From positions 62,001-126,000 of the forward strand of contig NZ_JAKGAO010000003.1 of NCBI RefSeq assembly GCF_021532315.1: a DNA stretch of 64,000 bases, in the 5' to 3' direction. The position numbers and the translations under genes were made by a program. The notes beneath the pieces are model-generated. The model made no database searches, was not told the origin of the DNA, and was given only the letters and a program-made list of their open reading frames with translations. Within the stretch, counting starts at the first letter, position 1; each line of letters starts with the position of its first letter. Of this stretch, positions 18,636 to 28,566 are shown piece after piece. The DNA is from Paenibacillus tarimensis. Its GTDB lineage: Bacteria > Bacillota > Bacilli > Paenibacillales > Paenibacillaceae.

Positions 18636-19496
18636 TCAATCCGCAAGACGTGTTTTTAAGCTTCGGAGAAACTCCGGATCCTTGGTCATAATGCCGTCTG
18701 CGCCAGCCTTTATCACTGCCACTGCCTGCCGTTCCGAGCGAATATCCCATACATAGACCTGCATGCCGCTCGATTGAATAAGCCGGATTGTCCAGGTGCT
18801 GAGCCCCTTCCGTGACGGATTGATATAGTCGGCATATTGCGAGATTTTCTTGAGTTCGCTTTTTTTTAGCTTACCGGCTCTTGTGACGAGAAGGCCGATG
18901 GAGAGTCGGGGCAGCAGCACCTTAAGCTTTTGCATGGAGGAACGGTCAAAGGATTGAACGACGATGCCGCTGACCGCGGAATTGTCCAACCTGCGCTTCT
19001 TTAGCATACCGGCTATAATTTCTTCAATGCCCGGGGACTGCTTAGGGTCTTTCAGCTCAATGAGAAGCGGGGTTCCCGGACTGAAGGTATCCAGCACCTC
19101 TGCAAGTGAAGGGATTCGCTCAGCGGCAAAAGCCTGACGAAAGTGCTTGCCAGCATCAAGCTCGCGGAGCTGCTTGTAGGTCATGCCGGATACCTTCCCT
19201 CTGCCACTGGTGGTGCGATTGACCTTGGGGTCGTGGATGACGACAGGAATGCCGTCCTTCGTCAAACGAACATCCAGCTCAATCATATCAGCATCCATTT
19301 CAACAGCCTTGTGGAAGGCTGCCATTGTGTTCTCGGGTGCAAATAGAGAAGCGCCGCGGTGAGCGATAATAAGGGGCTTGTCGGTCCCGCTCATAGGATC
19401 AGCTGCGGCATTCGCGGCCTCCGGATGAGCTGGAATCGAGAAGAGCATAGAGGCAATTAGTATAACGCTTACACTTCGAATGATGAAAGGTTTCAT
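18636..19496 (-). CDS. Secreted glycerophosphodiester phosphodiesterase
   Basis: 286 residues with a signal peptide (KPFIIRSVSVILIASMLF, cleavage around ANAAA). The GDPD TIM barrel has all expected motifs: IIAHRGAS (catalytic His), PENTM, IELDVRLTKDG, VVIHDP (second His), TSGRG, LLIELK, and late VYVWDI and GADGIMTKDP. It hydrolyses glycerophosphodiesters to glycerol 3-phosphate outside the cell, a phosphate- or teichoic-acid-scavenging role. AAGGAGGA precedes the ATG. Possibly co-transcribed with the Pro-rich gene downstream; a Na/Pi transporter lies 2 kb away. Confidence 0.93.
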   Translation of the reverse strand: MKPFIIRSVSVILIASMLFSIPAHPEAANAAADPMSGTDKPLIIAHRGASLFAPENTMAAFHKAVEMDADMIELDVRLTKDGIPVVIHDPKVNRTTSGRGKVSGMTYKQLRELDAGKHFRQAFAAERIPSLAEVLDTFSPGTPLLIELKDPKQSPGIEEIIAGMLKKRRLDNSAVSGIVVQSFDRSSMQKLKVLLPRLSIGLLVTRAGKLKKSELKKISQYADYINPSRKGLSTWTIRLIQSSGMQVYVWDIRSERQAVAVIKAGADGIMTKDPEFLRSLKTRLAD

Positions 19497-19595
19497 GGGA
19501 GGTCCTCCTTCGCTGACTTATCACAGATGCTGTTACTAGGATTTCCTGGCGGAGCGGCGGCATGCATGATTACCCAAATATTACAAGCCAAAGAA

Positions 19596-19609
19596 CGAAC
19601 AGATGTTTG
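19596..19609. promoter_or_regulatory. LexA/DinR-box-like site upstream of addB
   Basis: CGAAC-AGAT-GTTTG matches the Bacillus DinR consensus CGAACRNRYGTTYC at 13 of 14 positions. It lies about 90 bp before the addB start and just upstream of AT-rich -10-like hexamers (TATGAT 19637, TAGAAT 19642). SOS control of this repair operon is inferred from the motif. Confidence 0.5.
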
Positions 19610-19696
19610 TTTAATGGCATGAAATCCACAGCTTGGTATGATAGAATGATTTTTAATAGAAATAGACAAGCAACAGGCAGCGGGAGGGAAAACCGA

Positions 19697-22600
19697 ATGG
19701 CATTGCGCTTTGTGCTGGGACGGTCAGGTGCCGGCAAGACACGGTTATGTCTGGACGAAATTCGCAGGGAGCTGGAGCTTGGCCCGGACGGGCCGCCGCT
19801 TATTATGCTGGTGCCTGAACAGGCTACATTTCAGACAGAATATGCGCTCGCACGCACCCCGGGGCTTGCCGGCACCATCAGGGCTCAAGTGATGAGCTTC
19901 CGGCGGCTCGCATTTCGCGTGATGCAGGAGACGGGCGGCACAGCGCTCATCCCGATTAGCGATAATGGCAAGAACATGCTTTTATATAAAATCGTACAAC
20001 GTCTTGGCCCGGAGCTCAAGCTTTTTTCTGCTGGTCTTCAGCAGCAGGGCTTTATTGAGCGCTTAAACGAGCTTCTCACGGAATTCAAACGGTACGGTGT
20101 CACGCCGGACATACTGGACGGTTTGGCCCAAGTCGAGAGTCCGGCTGCCAAAGGCCCGCTGCTCGGGGGGAAGCTGCAAGATGTACAGCTTATATACCGA
20201 GAGATGGAGAATGCGCTTCAGGGCTTGTACATGGACGCAGAGGATAGTCTTGGATGGCTGTCCACAGGATTTCCCAATGTGGAGTACCTGCGTTCTGCCC
20301 GGATATGGGTAGACGGCTTCTATGGCTTTACCCCTAAGGAGATCGAGGCGCTTGGCGTTATGATGAGCTGTGCGGCGGATGTAACCGTAGCGTTATGCCT
20401 GGACAGGCCTTACGGTCCAGGTGAGCAGCCGCATGAGCTGGACCTGTTCCATCCCACGGCGGAGACTTACAACCAGCTCCGTGAGCTGGCTGAGCATGCA
20501 GGAGTAGACCTGCTTCCGCCGGTTCTGCTTAATGAGCAGCCGCTTCGCCGGTTTGCGGACAGTCCTATGCTGGACCACCTGGAGCGTCACTTCCGCAGCC
20601 GGATGCCGATGCTTGTGCCGGATGAATCAGCCTGCCGGCCGGAGGACCCGCGCTGCGGAATCTCGATACACGCTGCCGTCCACAGGCGGGCGGAAGTGGA
20701 AGCGGTCGCCAGGGACATCGTCCGGCGCGTGCAGCAGGATGATCTGCGCTGGCGGGACATCGCTGTAATGGTGAGGACAGCAGAGGATTACAACGATTAC
20801 ATAGCCGCTGTGTTTGGCGACTATGACATTCCGGTCTTCCTGGATCAGAAGCAGAGCGTCAATCATCATCCGCTTGTGGAGCTGATCCGTTCCGCACTGG
20901 AGACGGTCAATGAAGGCTGGCGGTATGAGGCTGTATTTCGCTGCGCGAAAACCGAGATGCTGCTGGGTGAGAAAGACGGGGTGGACCGGGAGGCATTGGA
21001 CCGGCTGGAAAACTATGTGCTTGCAGCGGGAATTGACGGCTGGCGCTGGCTCGATGACAACAGCTGGAAGCCGCTGATGCAGGATGCGCTCGAGGATGAG
21101 CCGGGGCAGGCGCGTGAAATGGAGCCGGAACGCTTTGGAGAGCTGCTCAGGTCCAGGGAAGCCATAGTCAGGCCGCTGGAGAAGCTGGCAAAGCGGCTGA
21201 AGAAAGCGGATGACGTCAAGGGCATGTGCATGGCGCTCTACCGTCTAATCGATGAAGCGGAAGCAGCTGACCGGCTGGAGGCCTGGAGCGCCGAAGCGCT
21301 TGAGAGAGGTGAAGTGCGCAGAGCCCGTGAGCACCGGCAGCTTTGGGATGGCGTGATGGATTTGCTTGACCAGCTTGTGGAGCTTGCCGGCGATGAACGT
21401 GTGACGCCGGAGCTGTTCGCTGGAATGGTTGAGACCGGGCTGGACAGCTTGAAGCTGGCATCCGTACCTCCGGCTGTTGATCAGGTGCTGGTCGGAAGCA
21501 TGGACCGAACGCGCTCAACAAGTGTACAGATTTGTTATGTGCTGGGCGCCAATGATGGTGTGATGCCGATGCGGATTCAGGAAGACGGCCTGCTGACCGA
21601 GCAGGAGAGGGAGCGGCTGACGGATGCCGGCATCCGAGTAGCGCCAAGTGTAAGAAGAAGACTGCTTGACGAGCGGTTTTTGATCTACGTGGCTTTGACC
21701 ACGCCATGCCGTCATCTGTGGATTAGCTATGCGCTCTCGGACGAGGAAGGGAAAAGCCTGCTTCCGTCCGAGGTAATTCGGCATATCAAGCTGATGTTCC
21801 CCGGTGTGAAGGAACGTCTTGAAGGAGGAGAGCCGTCTCCAGATATGCCGGAAGAAGAGCAGCTCGGGTTTATCCGCCATCCTGAACGCACGCTGTCTTA
21901 CCTGATTACCCAGCTTCGTGCCTGGCGGCAGGGTGCGCAGATAGCGGATTTCTGGTGGGATATTTATAACTGGTATGCCAAGCGGCCGCAGTGGCATGAC
22001 AGGCTGCTGCTGCTGACCGGATCGCTGTCCTTCTATAACGAGGAAGTCTATCTTTCTGGAGAAACGGCCCGGCTGCTGTATGGCGATCATCTGAAGGCGA
22101 GCGTCTCCCGCATGGAGCGCTTCGTGGCTTGCCCGTTCCAGCATTTCGTCAGCCACGGGCTGCGGCTGCAGGAGAGGCGGCTGTACCGTCTTGAAGCGCC
22201 GGATATCGGCCAGCTGTTCCATGCAGCCCTGTCACGTCTTGCAGAGACGCTGGGAAGCGGCTACGGAACCGTGGCGCCAAGCCAGATTCGCCAGGCTGCA
22301 GGCGGTATTGTCGATGAGCTCGCCCCGCGGCTGCAATCCAGTATTTTGCTGAGCAGCAGCCGGTACCAATACATTTCGCAGAAGCTGAAGGAAATTGTTG
22401 CACAGGCGGCGATTGTACTGGGCGAGCATGCCCGCAGGGCTGCCTTCAAGCCGGTCGGGCTTGAGGTCGGCTTCGGTCCAGGCGGACAGCTGCCCTCGTT
22501 GAATCTGCAGCTCAAGGGCGGAAAATCCATGGAAATAATCGGACGTATTGACCGCGTAGACGCAGCAGAGACCGAGGAAGGTCTGCTGCTGCGCGTACTG

Positions 22601-23338
22601 GACTATAAGTCCTCGGAAACACAGCTTCGTCTGGAGGATGTTGTGCACGGCCTCACTCTGCAGATGCTGACCTACCTGGATGTTCTTCTGACCCATGCGG
22701 AAGGCTGGCTGGGCAGGCCTGCGCTTCCCGCGGGTGTACTGTATTTCCATGTTCACAATCCGCTTCTAGGAACAACTAACAATCTTAGCGAGAAGCAGGC
22801 CGGCGATCTTATGCTGAAGCGGTTCAAGATGAAGGGGCTGCTGCTGGCGGAGGAGCACGCAGTCAGGCTGATGGACGCAGATTTGGAGAGCGGCCATTCA
22901 GAGCTGCTGCCGGCGGCGCTTAAGAAGGACGGAGGCTTCTACAGCTCCTCCTCTGTCGTATCACGGGAACAGTGGCAGGTGCTGCGCGGCTCGGTCCGTA
23001 CGACGATCAAGCGTATCGGCAGCCGGATTATGGATGGGGAGATTACGATTTCACCTTACCGGATGGGAGCCAAGATGCCGTGCCAATTTTGCTCGTATAA
23101 GCCGGTATGCCAGTTTGATCCGCTGTTTGAAGGCAATCGTTATGTGAAGCTGGCCAAGCCGCCTAAAGAACAAATCTGGCAGCTGCTTGAAGCAGGAGCC
23201 GCTGAGAGCGTGGAAGGTGCTGACGATATAAGCGTCTTCGGTTCTCCGGGTTTGGAAGAGGTTCGCGATGGTGGAAGCAGCAGCGGTGATCAGACCGATA
23301 AGGGAAGGGGGGGTGCAAACCATGACAACGAGTACTAA
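19697..23338 (+). CDS. addB: ATP-dependent helicase/deoxyribonuclease subunit B (AddB)
   Basis: 1213 residues. The N-terminal P-loop GRSGAGKTR is at residues 7-15, with an inactive helicase-like body. The C-terminal RecB-type nuclease has VLDYKSSE (catalytic D and K). The iron-sulfur cluster cysteines are present: one in FVACPFQHF and three in MPCQFCSYKPVCQF. With AddA it forms the Chi-regulated break-processing enzyme that replaces RecBCD. The ATG at 19697 after CGGGAGGGAAAACCGA gives the family start MALRFVLGRSG; the upstream open frame is spurious. Overlaps addA by 17 bp. Confidence 0.97.
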   Translation: MALRFVLGRSGAGKTRLCLDEIRRELELGPDGPPLIMLVPEQATFQTEYALARTPGLAGTIRAQVMSFRRLAFRVMQETGGTALIPISDNGKNMLLYKIVQRLGPELKLFSAGLQQQGFIERLNELLTEFKRYGVTPDILDGLAQVESPAAKGPLLGGKLQDVQLIYREMENALQGLYMDAEDSLGWLSTGFPNVEYLRSARIWVDGFYGFTPKEIEALGVMMSCAADVTVALCLDRPYGPGEQPHELDLFHPTAETYNQLRELAEHAGVDLLPPVLLNEQPLRRFADSPMLDHLERHFRSRMPMLVPDESACRPEDPRCGISIHAAVHRRAEVEAVARDIVRRVQQDDLRWRDIAVMVRTAEDYNDYIAAVFGDYDIPVFLDQKQSVNHHPLVELIRSALETVNEGWRYEAVFRCAKTEMLLGEKDGVDREALDRLENYVLAAGIDGWRWLDDNSWKPLMQDALEDEPGQAREMEPERFGELLRSREAIVRPLEKLAKRLKKADDVKGMCMALYRLIDEAEAADRLEAWSAEALERGEVRRAREHRQLWDGVMDLLDQLVELAGDERVTPELFAGMVETGLDSLKLASVPPAVDQVLVGSMDRTRSTSVQICYVLGANDGVMPMRIQEDGLLTEQERERLTDAGIRVAPSVRRRLLDERFLIYVALTTPCRHLWISYALSDEEGKSLLPSEVIRHIKLMFPGVKERLEGGEPSPDMPEEEQLGFIRHPERTLSYLITQLRAWRQGAQIADFWWDIYNWYAKRPQWHDRLLLLTGSLSFYNEEVYLSGETARLLYGDHLKASVSRMERFVACPFQHFVSHGLRLQERRLYRLEAPDIGQLFHAALSRLAETLGSGYGTVAPSQIRQAAGGIVDELAPRLQSSILLSSSRYQYISQKLKEIVAQAAIVLGEHARRAAFKPVGLEVGFGPGGQLPSLNLQLKGGKSMEIIGRIDRVDAAETEEGLLLRVLDYKSSETQLRLEDVVHGLTLQMLTYLDVLLTHAEGWLGRPALPAGVLYFHVHNPLLGTTNNLSEKQAGDLMLKRFKMKGLLLAEEHAVRLMDADLESGHSELLPAALKKDGGFYSSSSVVSREQWQVLRGSVRTTIKRIGSRIMDGEITISPYRMGAKMPCQFCSYKPVCQFDPLFEGNRYVKLAKPPKEQIWQLLEAGAAESVEGADDISVFGSPGLEEVRDGGSSSGDQTDKGRGGANHDNEY

Positions 23339-26300
23339 CAGAGCGGTGGCCGGCTTAATCCCGTCCAAGCCCGAAGGCAGCTCCTGGACCGATGACCAGT
23401 GGCGCGCCGTGGTGACGGGCGGCCGCAATGTGCTGGTAGCCGCTGCTGCCGGGTCGGGTAAGACAGCGGTGCTGGTGGAAAGGATTATCCGGAAGATATC
23501 AGCCGATACGGACGTGGACCGGCTGCTCGTGGCAACCTTTACCAAGGCAGCGGCATCTGAGATGAAGGAGCGGATCCGCATTGCGCTCGAGAAGGCGCTG
23601 GACTCGCAGCCTGAGTCCGAGCATATGAGGCGGCAGCTTGCGCTGATGAACCGCGCGGCGATCACGACATTGCATTCCTTCTGTCAGGATGTTATCCGGC
23701 GCTTTTACCCGCTTATAGGTCTTGATCCCGGCTTCCGTATTGCAAATGAAACCGAGGCTGAGCTTCTGCGGATGGAAGTCCTGGACGAGCTGTTTGAAGC
23801 CAAGTATGAGGGTGCAGCAGATAATGGTGCCTTCCTGCGTCTGGCCGATGCATTTGGCGGTGAAAGAGGCGATGAGCCGCTGGTCCGGCTTGTCCAGCAG
23901 CTCTATGATTTTTCGCGCAGTCATCCATGGCCCGAGCATTGGTTGCAGCAGTCAGCGGCTTCCTTCCGTGTGGAGGATGCGGACAGCCTGGAAACAAGCG
24001 TATGGGTGGATTGTCTGAAGAGCGATCTGCTGATGTCGCTTGAAGGCGCTGCGGCTCTGCTGGAGCAAGCACTGTCCGCTGCGAAGAAGGCGGGAGGCCC
24101 GGCAGCTTACGTACCAACCTTTGAAGAGGATTTGGCGATGGTGCGCGAACTGCTTGACGTGGTCATGGATGAGGGTTGGACGGTGTGGCATGACCGTTTT
24201 CGAGGAGCTGAATTCGGCAGGCTGAAGGCTGTGCGCGGCAGTGATCTGGACAAGGAGCTTCAAGAGCGCGTGAAGAAGCTTCGGGAGCAGGCCAAGTCAA
24301 TTGTGACTGATTTGGCAGACGAGCTGTTCGGGCGGGCGCCGGAGGCATTCGCTGATGAGCTGCGTCGCCTTGCGCCGCAGATGGAGGCGCTCGCTCAGCT
24401 AGTAATGGAGTTTTCGGAGCGCTACGAGGCGGCCAAACGCCGCCGCGGTCTGCTTGATTTTGGCGATCTGGAGCATTACTGCCTGCGAATTCTGCGGCAT
24501 CCGGATTCGACGCCGGAGCAGGCGATCCCATCGCCGGCGGCGCTTGAGTATCAGCAGCAGTTTGACGAAATATTGCTGGATGAATATCAGGATACGAATA
24601 TGGTGCAGGAGGCCATCGTCTCGCTTATTGCACGTCCGGGGCTTGGAAACCGCTTCATGGTAGGCGATGTGAAACAGAGCATCTACCGGTTCAGGCTTGC
24701 GGAGCCGAATCTTTTTTTGGCCAAGTATAAATCGTTTGTGTCCTTGTCGGACGTGTCGTCAGACGTCATTTCAGACGGCGCGTCTGCTGGAATATCGGAC
24801 CGCATCTCTGATGAATTCCCGGACACCCAGCAAGCGGTATCCGCTGCCTCAGCCGTGTCTGGCAGTGATAGCTCGCAGGGCCTGCGCATTGACCTGGCGC
24901 GCAACTTCCGGAGCCGCCCCCAGGTGGTCGACGGGGTCAATGATGTGTTCAGAGCGATCATGCATGAATCGGTAGCGGAGATGGATTACGACAAGAGCGC
25001 GGAACTGGTCTGCGGCGCTCCTTATCCGGAGCCGGCTCCCGAGGAGGCGCCTGCCTATGAGGTTGAGTGCGTCATTATTGACAGGGGCAGGCCGCTTGAT
25101 GGCGAGGAGCAGGGGGAGACATCTGCCGGGGAGGAGGAGCCTTCGGACAGAGTGGCTGCGGAGGCTGTGGCCGACATGCAGACCGCCCAGCTTGAAGCCC
25201 GCTGGATCGCCTCCCGTATTCGCAGGCTGATGGACGGAGACCCCGCTGCGGGCGAGCCTCCGCTTCGAGTCTATGACGGAAAGCAAGGCGTGCACCGGAA
25301 ACTGCAGTGGCGGGATATTGTTATTTTGCTGCGGGCGACCCGAAGCTGGGCGCCTGTGCTCGTGGAAGAGCTGCAGGCTCAGGGAATACCGGCATATGCG
25401 GAGCTGAGCAGCGGCTATTTTGAAGCAACAGAAGTTGAAATTATGATCTCCCTGCTGCGGGTCATTGACAACCCGTACCAGGATATACCGCTGGCTGGCA
25501 CACTGCGCTCTCCATTATTCGGCCTGACCGCGGAGGAGCTGGCGCGAATCCGGATACATGCGGGCAAAGGTCCATACTATGAAGCTGTCCGAAGGGCGGT
25601 TGAGCAGTCCCTGCTGCCCGGGGAAACGGATCACAAGCTGACGCTTTTCATGGAACGCCTTGCCATATGGCGGAATGAAGCGCGTCAAGGCTCGCTTGCC
25701 GATCTGCTATGGCGCATCTACCGGGAGACGGGGTTCTTTGATCTGGTCGGAGGGCTCCCGGGCGGCCAGCAGCGTCAAGCGAACCTGCGCGCTCTGCTAG
25801 ACCGCGCACGCCAGTACGAGGCGACGTCCTTCCGGGGGCTGTTCCGCTTTTTGCGGTTCATTGACCGGATGCGGGACAGCGGAGGCGATCTGGGAACGGC
25901 GAGAGCGCTTGGCGAGCAGGAGGATGTCGTTCGGATCATGTCGATTCATAAGAGTAAAGGTCTTGAGTTTCCGGTCGTATTTGCAGCCGGGCTTGGGAAG
26001 ATGTTCAATATGCAGGATTTGAACGGTTCCTTCCTGCTCCACAAGCAGCTCGGATTCGGTCCCAAATTCATTGACACTGACCTGCGGATCAGCTATCCGA
26101 CGCTGCCGCATATGGCCGTGAAGAGGCGGATGCGCATGGAGACGCTGGCCGAGGAGATGCGGGTGCTTTACGTGGCAATGACAAGGCCTAAGGAGAAGAT
26201 GATTCTGCTCGGCAGCGTCGCGGATTCCGCTAAGGCGATGGAGCGCTGGCAGGGCGTAGCGGCAGGAGCGGAGGATGGCCGCCTGCCGAGCCATGAGCTG

Positions 26301-27341
26301 TCTGCTGCGAGGCGTTATCTGGATTGGATAATGCCGCTCGCAGCGGCCCATGGTATACCTTCGGCGGATTCGGAGCTTGCAGCGGATGAAGCCGGCGGTT
26401 CGGTTAAAGTCAAGGGCTGGCGCATTGGCATTGCCCCGGCAGCTGTCTTCGGACTGGAGGCGGCAGCGGCGGCAGAAGAGCCGGACGGGATCGAAGTTTC
26501 ACGTATGGAAGAACGGCTGGCAGCTCTCCGGACAGCCGGGCTTGTTGAAAGCTCGGCGGCAGCAGCTCTAGTTGAAGAAAGACTGTCATGGCGGTATGCA
26601 TACGAGTCGGCAGCAACAATTGCTGCGAAGACATCGGTCACCGAGCTGAAGCGGCTTACAGCGGAAGCACAGCATGCCGCGGATGCCGAAATTCTGGAGC
26701 CGCTGCCGGAAGGCAAGCTGCTGCCGGATTCCCAGCGGTCGGCTGAACTGCCGACCCAGGCGGGGTCGTTCCGGCTTCGCCGCCCGCGCTTTATGGAGAG
26801 CAGGACACTAACTGCAGCGGAACGCGGCACCGTCAGCCACTTGGTCATGCAGGTTCTGCCGCTGGAAGGACCCAAGGATGCGGATACGATCCGAACCCTA
26901 GTTGAGGACATGGTGCGGCGCCAATTACTTAGGCCCGCACAGGCGGAGGCGGTGGATGCAAATACGATTGCCGCCTTCTATGCCAGTGAGCTGGGACAGA
27001 GGATGGTGAAGGCTTCCTGGATCAAGCGGGAGCTGCCGTTCAGCTGTACGGTGCCAGCCAAGGTTGTGCACCCTGTTATTCTGGACAGCAAATCAGCGGA
27101 GGAACCGGTCTTCATCCAGGGTGTAGTTGACTGTTTGTTCGAGGATGAGCGGGGACTTGTGCTGCTCGATTATAAGACGGACCGGATCGTTAACGGTGAT
27201 TATGAACAGGCGGCCGAGCGGCATCGCTTCCAAATGGAGCTGTATGCGGAAGCGGTTGGCCGGATACTTGGCAAAAAGGTGACGGAACGCCACGTCTTTT
27301 TCTTTGACGGGGGAGAGTCCGTTCAGCTGCCTGGACAATGA
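23322..27341 (+). CDS. addA: ATP-dependent helicase/nuclease subunit A (AddA)
   Basis: 1339 residues, UvrD/Rep superfamily. Walker A is AAAAGSGKTAVLVERII. Helicase motifs ATFTKAAASEMKERI, TLHSFCQDVIRRFYP, LLDEYQDTN, VGDVKQSIYRFR and IMSIHKSKGLEFPVVF follow. The C-terminal nuclease has LLDYKTDRI. It translocates 3' to 5' and cuts one strand while AddB cuts the other. The ATG at 23322 follows GGGAAGGGGGGGTG inside the end of addB. A Ser/Asp-rich insertion lies in the helicase body (see findings). sbcD follows after 13 bp. Confidence 0.97.
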   Translation: MTTSTNRAVAGLIPSKPEGSSWTDDQWRAVVTGGRNVLVAAAAGSGKTAVLVERIIRKISADTDVDRLLVATFTKAAASEMKERIRIALEKALDSQPESEHMRRQLALMNRAAITTLHSFCQDVIRRFYPLIGLDPGFRIANETEAELLRMEVLDELFEAKYEGAADNGAFLRLADAFGGERGDEPLVRLVQQLYDFSRSHPWPEHWLQQSAASFRVEDADSLETSVWVDCLKSDLLMSLEGAAALLEQALSAAKKAGGPAAYVPTFEEDLAMVRELLDVVMDEGWTVWHDRFRGAEFGRLKAVRGSDLDKELQERVKKLREQAKSIVTDLADELFGRAPEAFADELRRLAPQMEALAQLVMEFSERYEAAKRRRGLLDFGDLEHYCLRILRHPDSTPEQAIPSPAALEYQQQFDEILLDEYQDTNMVQEAIVSLIARPGLGNRFMVGDVKQSIYRFRLAEPNLFLAKYKSFVSLSDVSSDVISDGASAGISDRISDEFPDTQQAVSAASAVSGSDSSQGLRIDLARNFRSRPQVVDGVNDVFRAIMHESVAEMDYDKSAELVCGAPYPEPAPEEAPAYEVECVIIDRGRPLDGEEQGETSAGEEEPSDRVAAEAVADMQTAQLEARWIASRIRRLMDGDPAAGEPPLRVYDGKQGVHRKLQWRDIVILLRATRSWAPVLVEELQAQGIPAYAELSSGYFEATEVEIMISLLRVIDNPYQDIPLAGTLRSPLFGLTAEELARIRIHAGKGPYYEAVRRAVEQSLLPGETDHKLTLFMERLAIWRNEARQGSLADLLWRIYRETGFFDLVGGLPGGQQRQANLRALLDRARQYEATSFRGLFRFLRFIDRMRDSGGDLGTARALGEQEDVVRIMSIHKSKGLEFPVVFAAGLGKMFNMQDLNGSFLLHKQLGFGPKFIDTDLRISYPTLPHMAVKRRMRMETLAEEMRVLYVAMTRPKEKMILLGSVADSAKAMERWQGVAAGAEDGRLPSHELSAARRYLDWIMPLAAAHGIPSADSELAADEAGGSVKVKGWRIGIAPAAVFGLEAAAAAEEPDGIEVSRMEERLAALRTAGLVESSAAAALVEERLSWRYAYESAATIAAKTSVTELKRLTAEAQHAADAEILEPLPEGKLLPDSQRSAELPTQAGSFRLRRPRFMESRTLTAAERGTVSHLVMQVLPLEGPKDADTIRTLVEDMVRRQLLRPAQAEAVDANTIAAFYASELGQRMVKASWIKRELPFSCTVPAKVVHPVILDSKSAEEPVFIQGVVDCLFEDERGLVLLDYKTDRIVNGDYEQAAERHRFQMELYAEAVGRILGKKVTERHVFFFDGGESVQLPGQ

Positions 27342-27354
27342 AGGGAGCACGGTT

Positions 27355-28560
27355 ATGCGAATATTGCATACGGCGGACTGGCATTTTGGCCGGACGCTGG
27401 AAGGGAGAAGCCGTCTGGAGGAGCAGGCGGCATTCATAGATGAGCTGGCAGACATCGTGAACCGTGAGGAAGTGGACCTGGTTCTTGTGGCAGGTGATGT
27501 CTATGACTCGGTGAATCCGCCTGCTGCCGCGGAGCAGCTCTACTTTGAGGCGCTCTCTCGCCTTGCAGACGGAGGCCGCCGTGCGGTTGCCGTTATTGCA
27601 GGGAATCATGATCAGCCGGAGAGGATCTCCGCCGCTGCTCCGCTTGCACGGCAGAGCGGAATTCATCTCGCAGGCCTTGCGACCGGACAGGCGCTTGAGA
27701 TCGGAATACCGCGCACAGGAGAACTGGCGGTGATAGCGGCCCTGCCGTACCCGTCTGAATCACGCCTGAGGGAGCTTCTTAGCGAAGATACCGACGAAGG
27801 CAAGCTTCGCAGTGCCTATTCGGAACGGGTGAGCAGGCTGATGCGAGGTCTCGCTGGAGGTTTCAGGCCAAGTACGGTGAACCTGGCGATGAGCCACGTT
27901 TACGTGCTTGGAGGGGCGGAGACTGATTCGGAGCGCCCGATCCAGGTAGGGGGTGCCTACACGGTTGATCCGTCCGCTTTTCAAATCGGGGCCCAGTATG
28001 TAGCCCTAGGCCATCTCCATAGGCCACAGCGTGTTCATGGTGCAGAGACCGTCCGCTACAGCGGATCACCGCTAGCTTACAGCTTTTCAGAGGGCGGCCA
28101 GGCCAAGTCGGTCATGCTGTTTGATGCCGCGCCCGGAGAGCCGGTGGAACCCCGGGAGCTGCTGCTGTCCTGCGGCCGGCCTGTTGTTTCCTGGAAGGCC
28201 AAGGGCGGGATTGCTGAAGTGCACAGCTGGCTGGATGAGAAACGGGATGCCAAGGCTTGGATTGATCTGGAGATCACAATGAACGAGATGATTACAATGG
28301 AACAGATTCAGCAGCTGCGCAAGCTGCACGCCGGTATTATTCACATCCGTCCTGTTTATCCGGATGCGGACAAGCCGGCCTTGGCGGATGCGGCGGTGCG
28401 CGAGCAGCTGCCTGTAGAAGAGTTGTTCCGCCGGTTCTTCACCCGGCAAACGGGTGGAGCCGTTCCGGATGACGAAACGGTGCGGCTCTTCCTTGAGCTG
28501 ATTGATGAACAAGACCGCGACGGGGCAGAGCTTGAAGCGGCTGCTCATGAAGGAGAGTGA
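27355..28560 (+). CDS. sbcD: Nuclease SbcCD subunit D (Mre11-type)
   Basis: 401 residues. The calcineurin-like phosphoesterase has all metal-binding motifs: HTADWHFGR, VAGDVYDS, AGNHDQPE, MSHVYV and GHLHRPQ. SbcD is the Mre11 homologue. With SbcC it opens hairpin-capped and protein-blocked DNA ends. The ATG at 27355 gives the conserved MRILHTADWHFG; a GAAGGGAG site overlaps the end of addA. sbcC starts 6 bp downstream. Confidence 0.96.
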   Translation: MRILHTADWHFGRTLEGRSRLEEQAAFIDELADIVNREEVDLVLVAGDVYDSVNPPAAAEQLYFEALSRLADGGRRAVAVIAGNHDQPERISAAAPLARQSGIHLAGLATGQALEIGIPRTGELAVIAALPYPSESRLRELLSEDTDEGKLRSAYSERVSRLMRGLAGGFRPSTVNLAMSHVYVLGGAETDSERPIQVGGAYTVDPSAFQIGAQYVALGHLHRPQRVHGAETVRYSGSPLAYSFSEGGQAKSVMLFDAAPGEPVEPRELLLSCGRPVVSWKAKGGIAEVHSWLDEKRDAKAWIDLEITMNEMITMEQIQQLRKLHAGIIHIRPVYPDADKPALADAAVREQLPVEELFRRFFTRQTGGAVPDDETVRLFLELIDEQDRDGAELEAAAHEGE

Positions 28561-28566
28561 TCCCAG

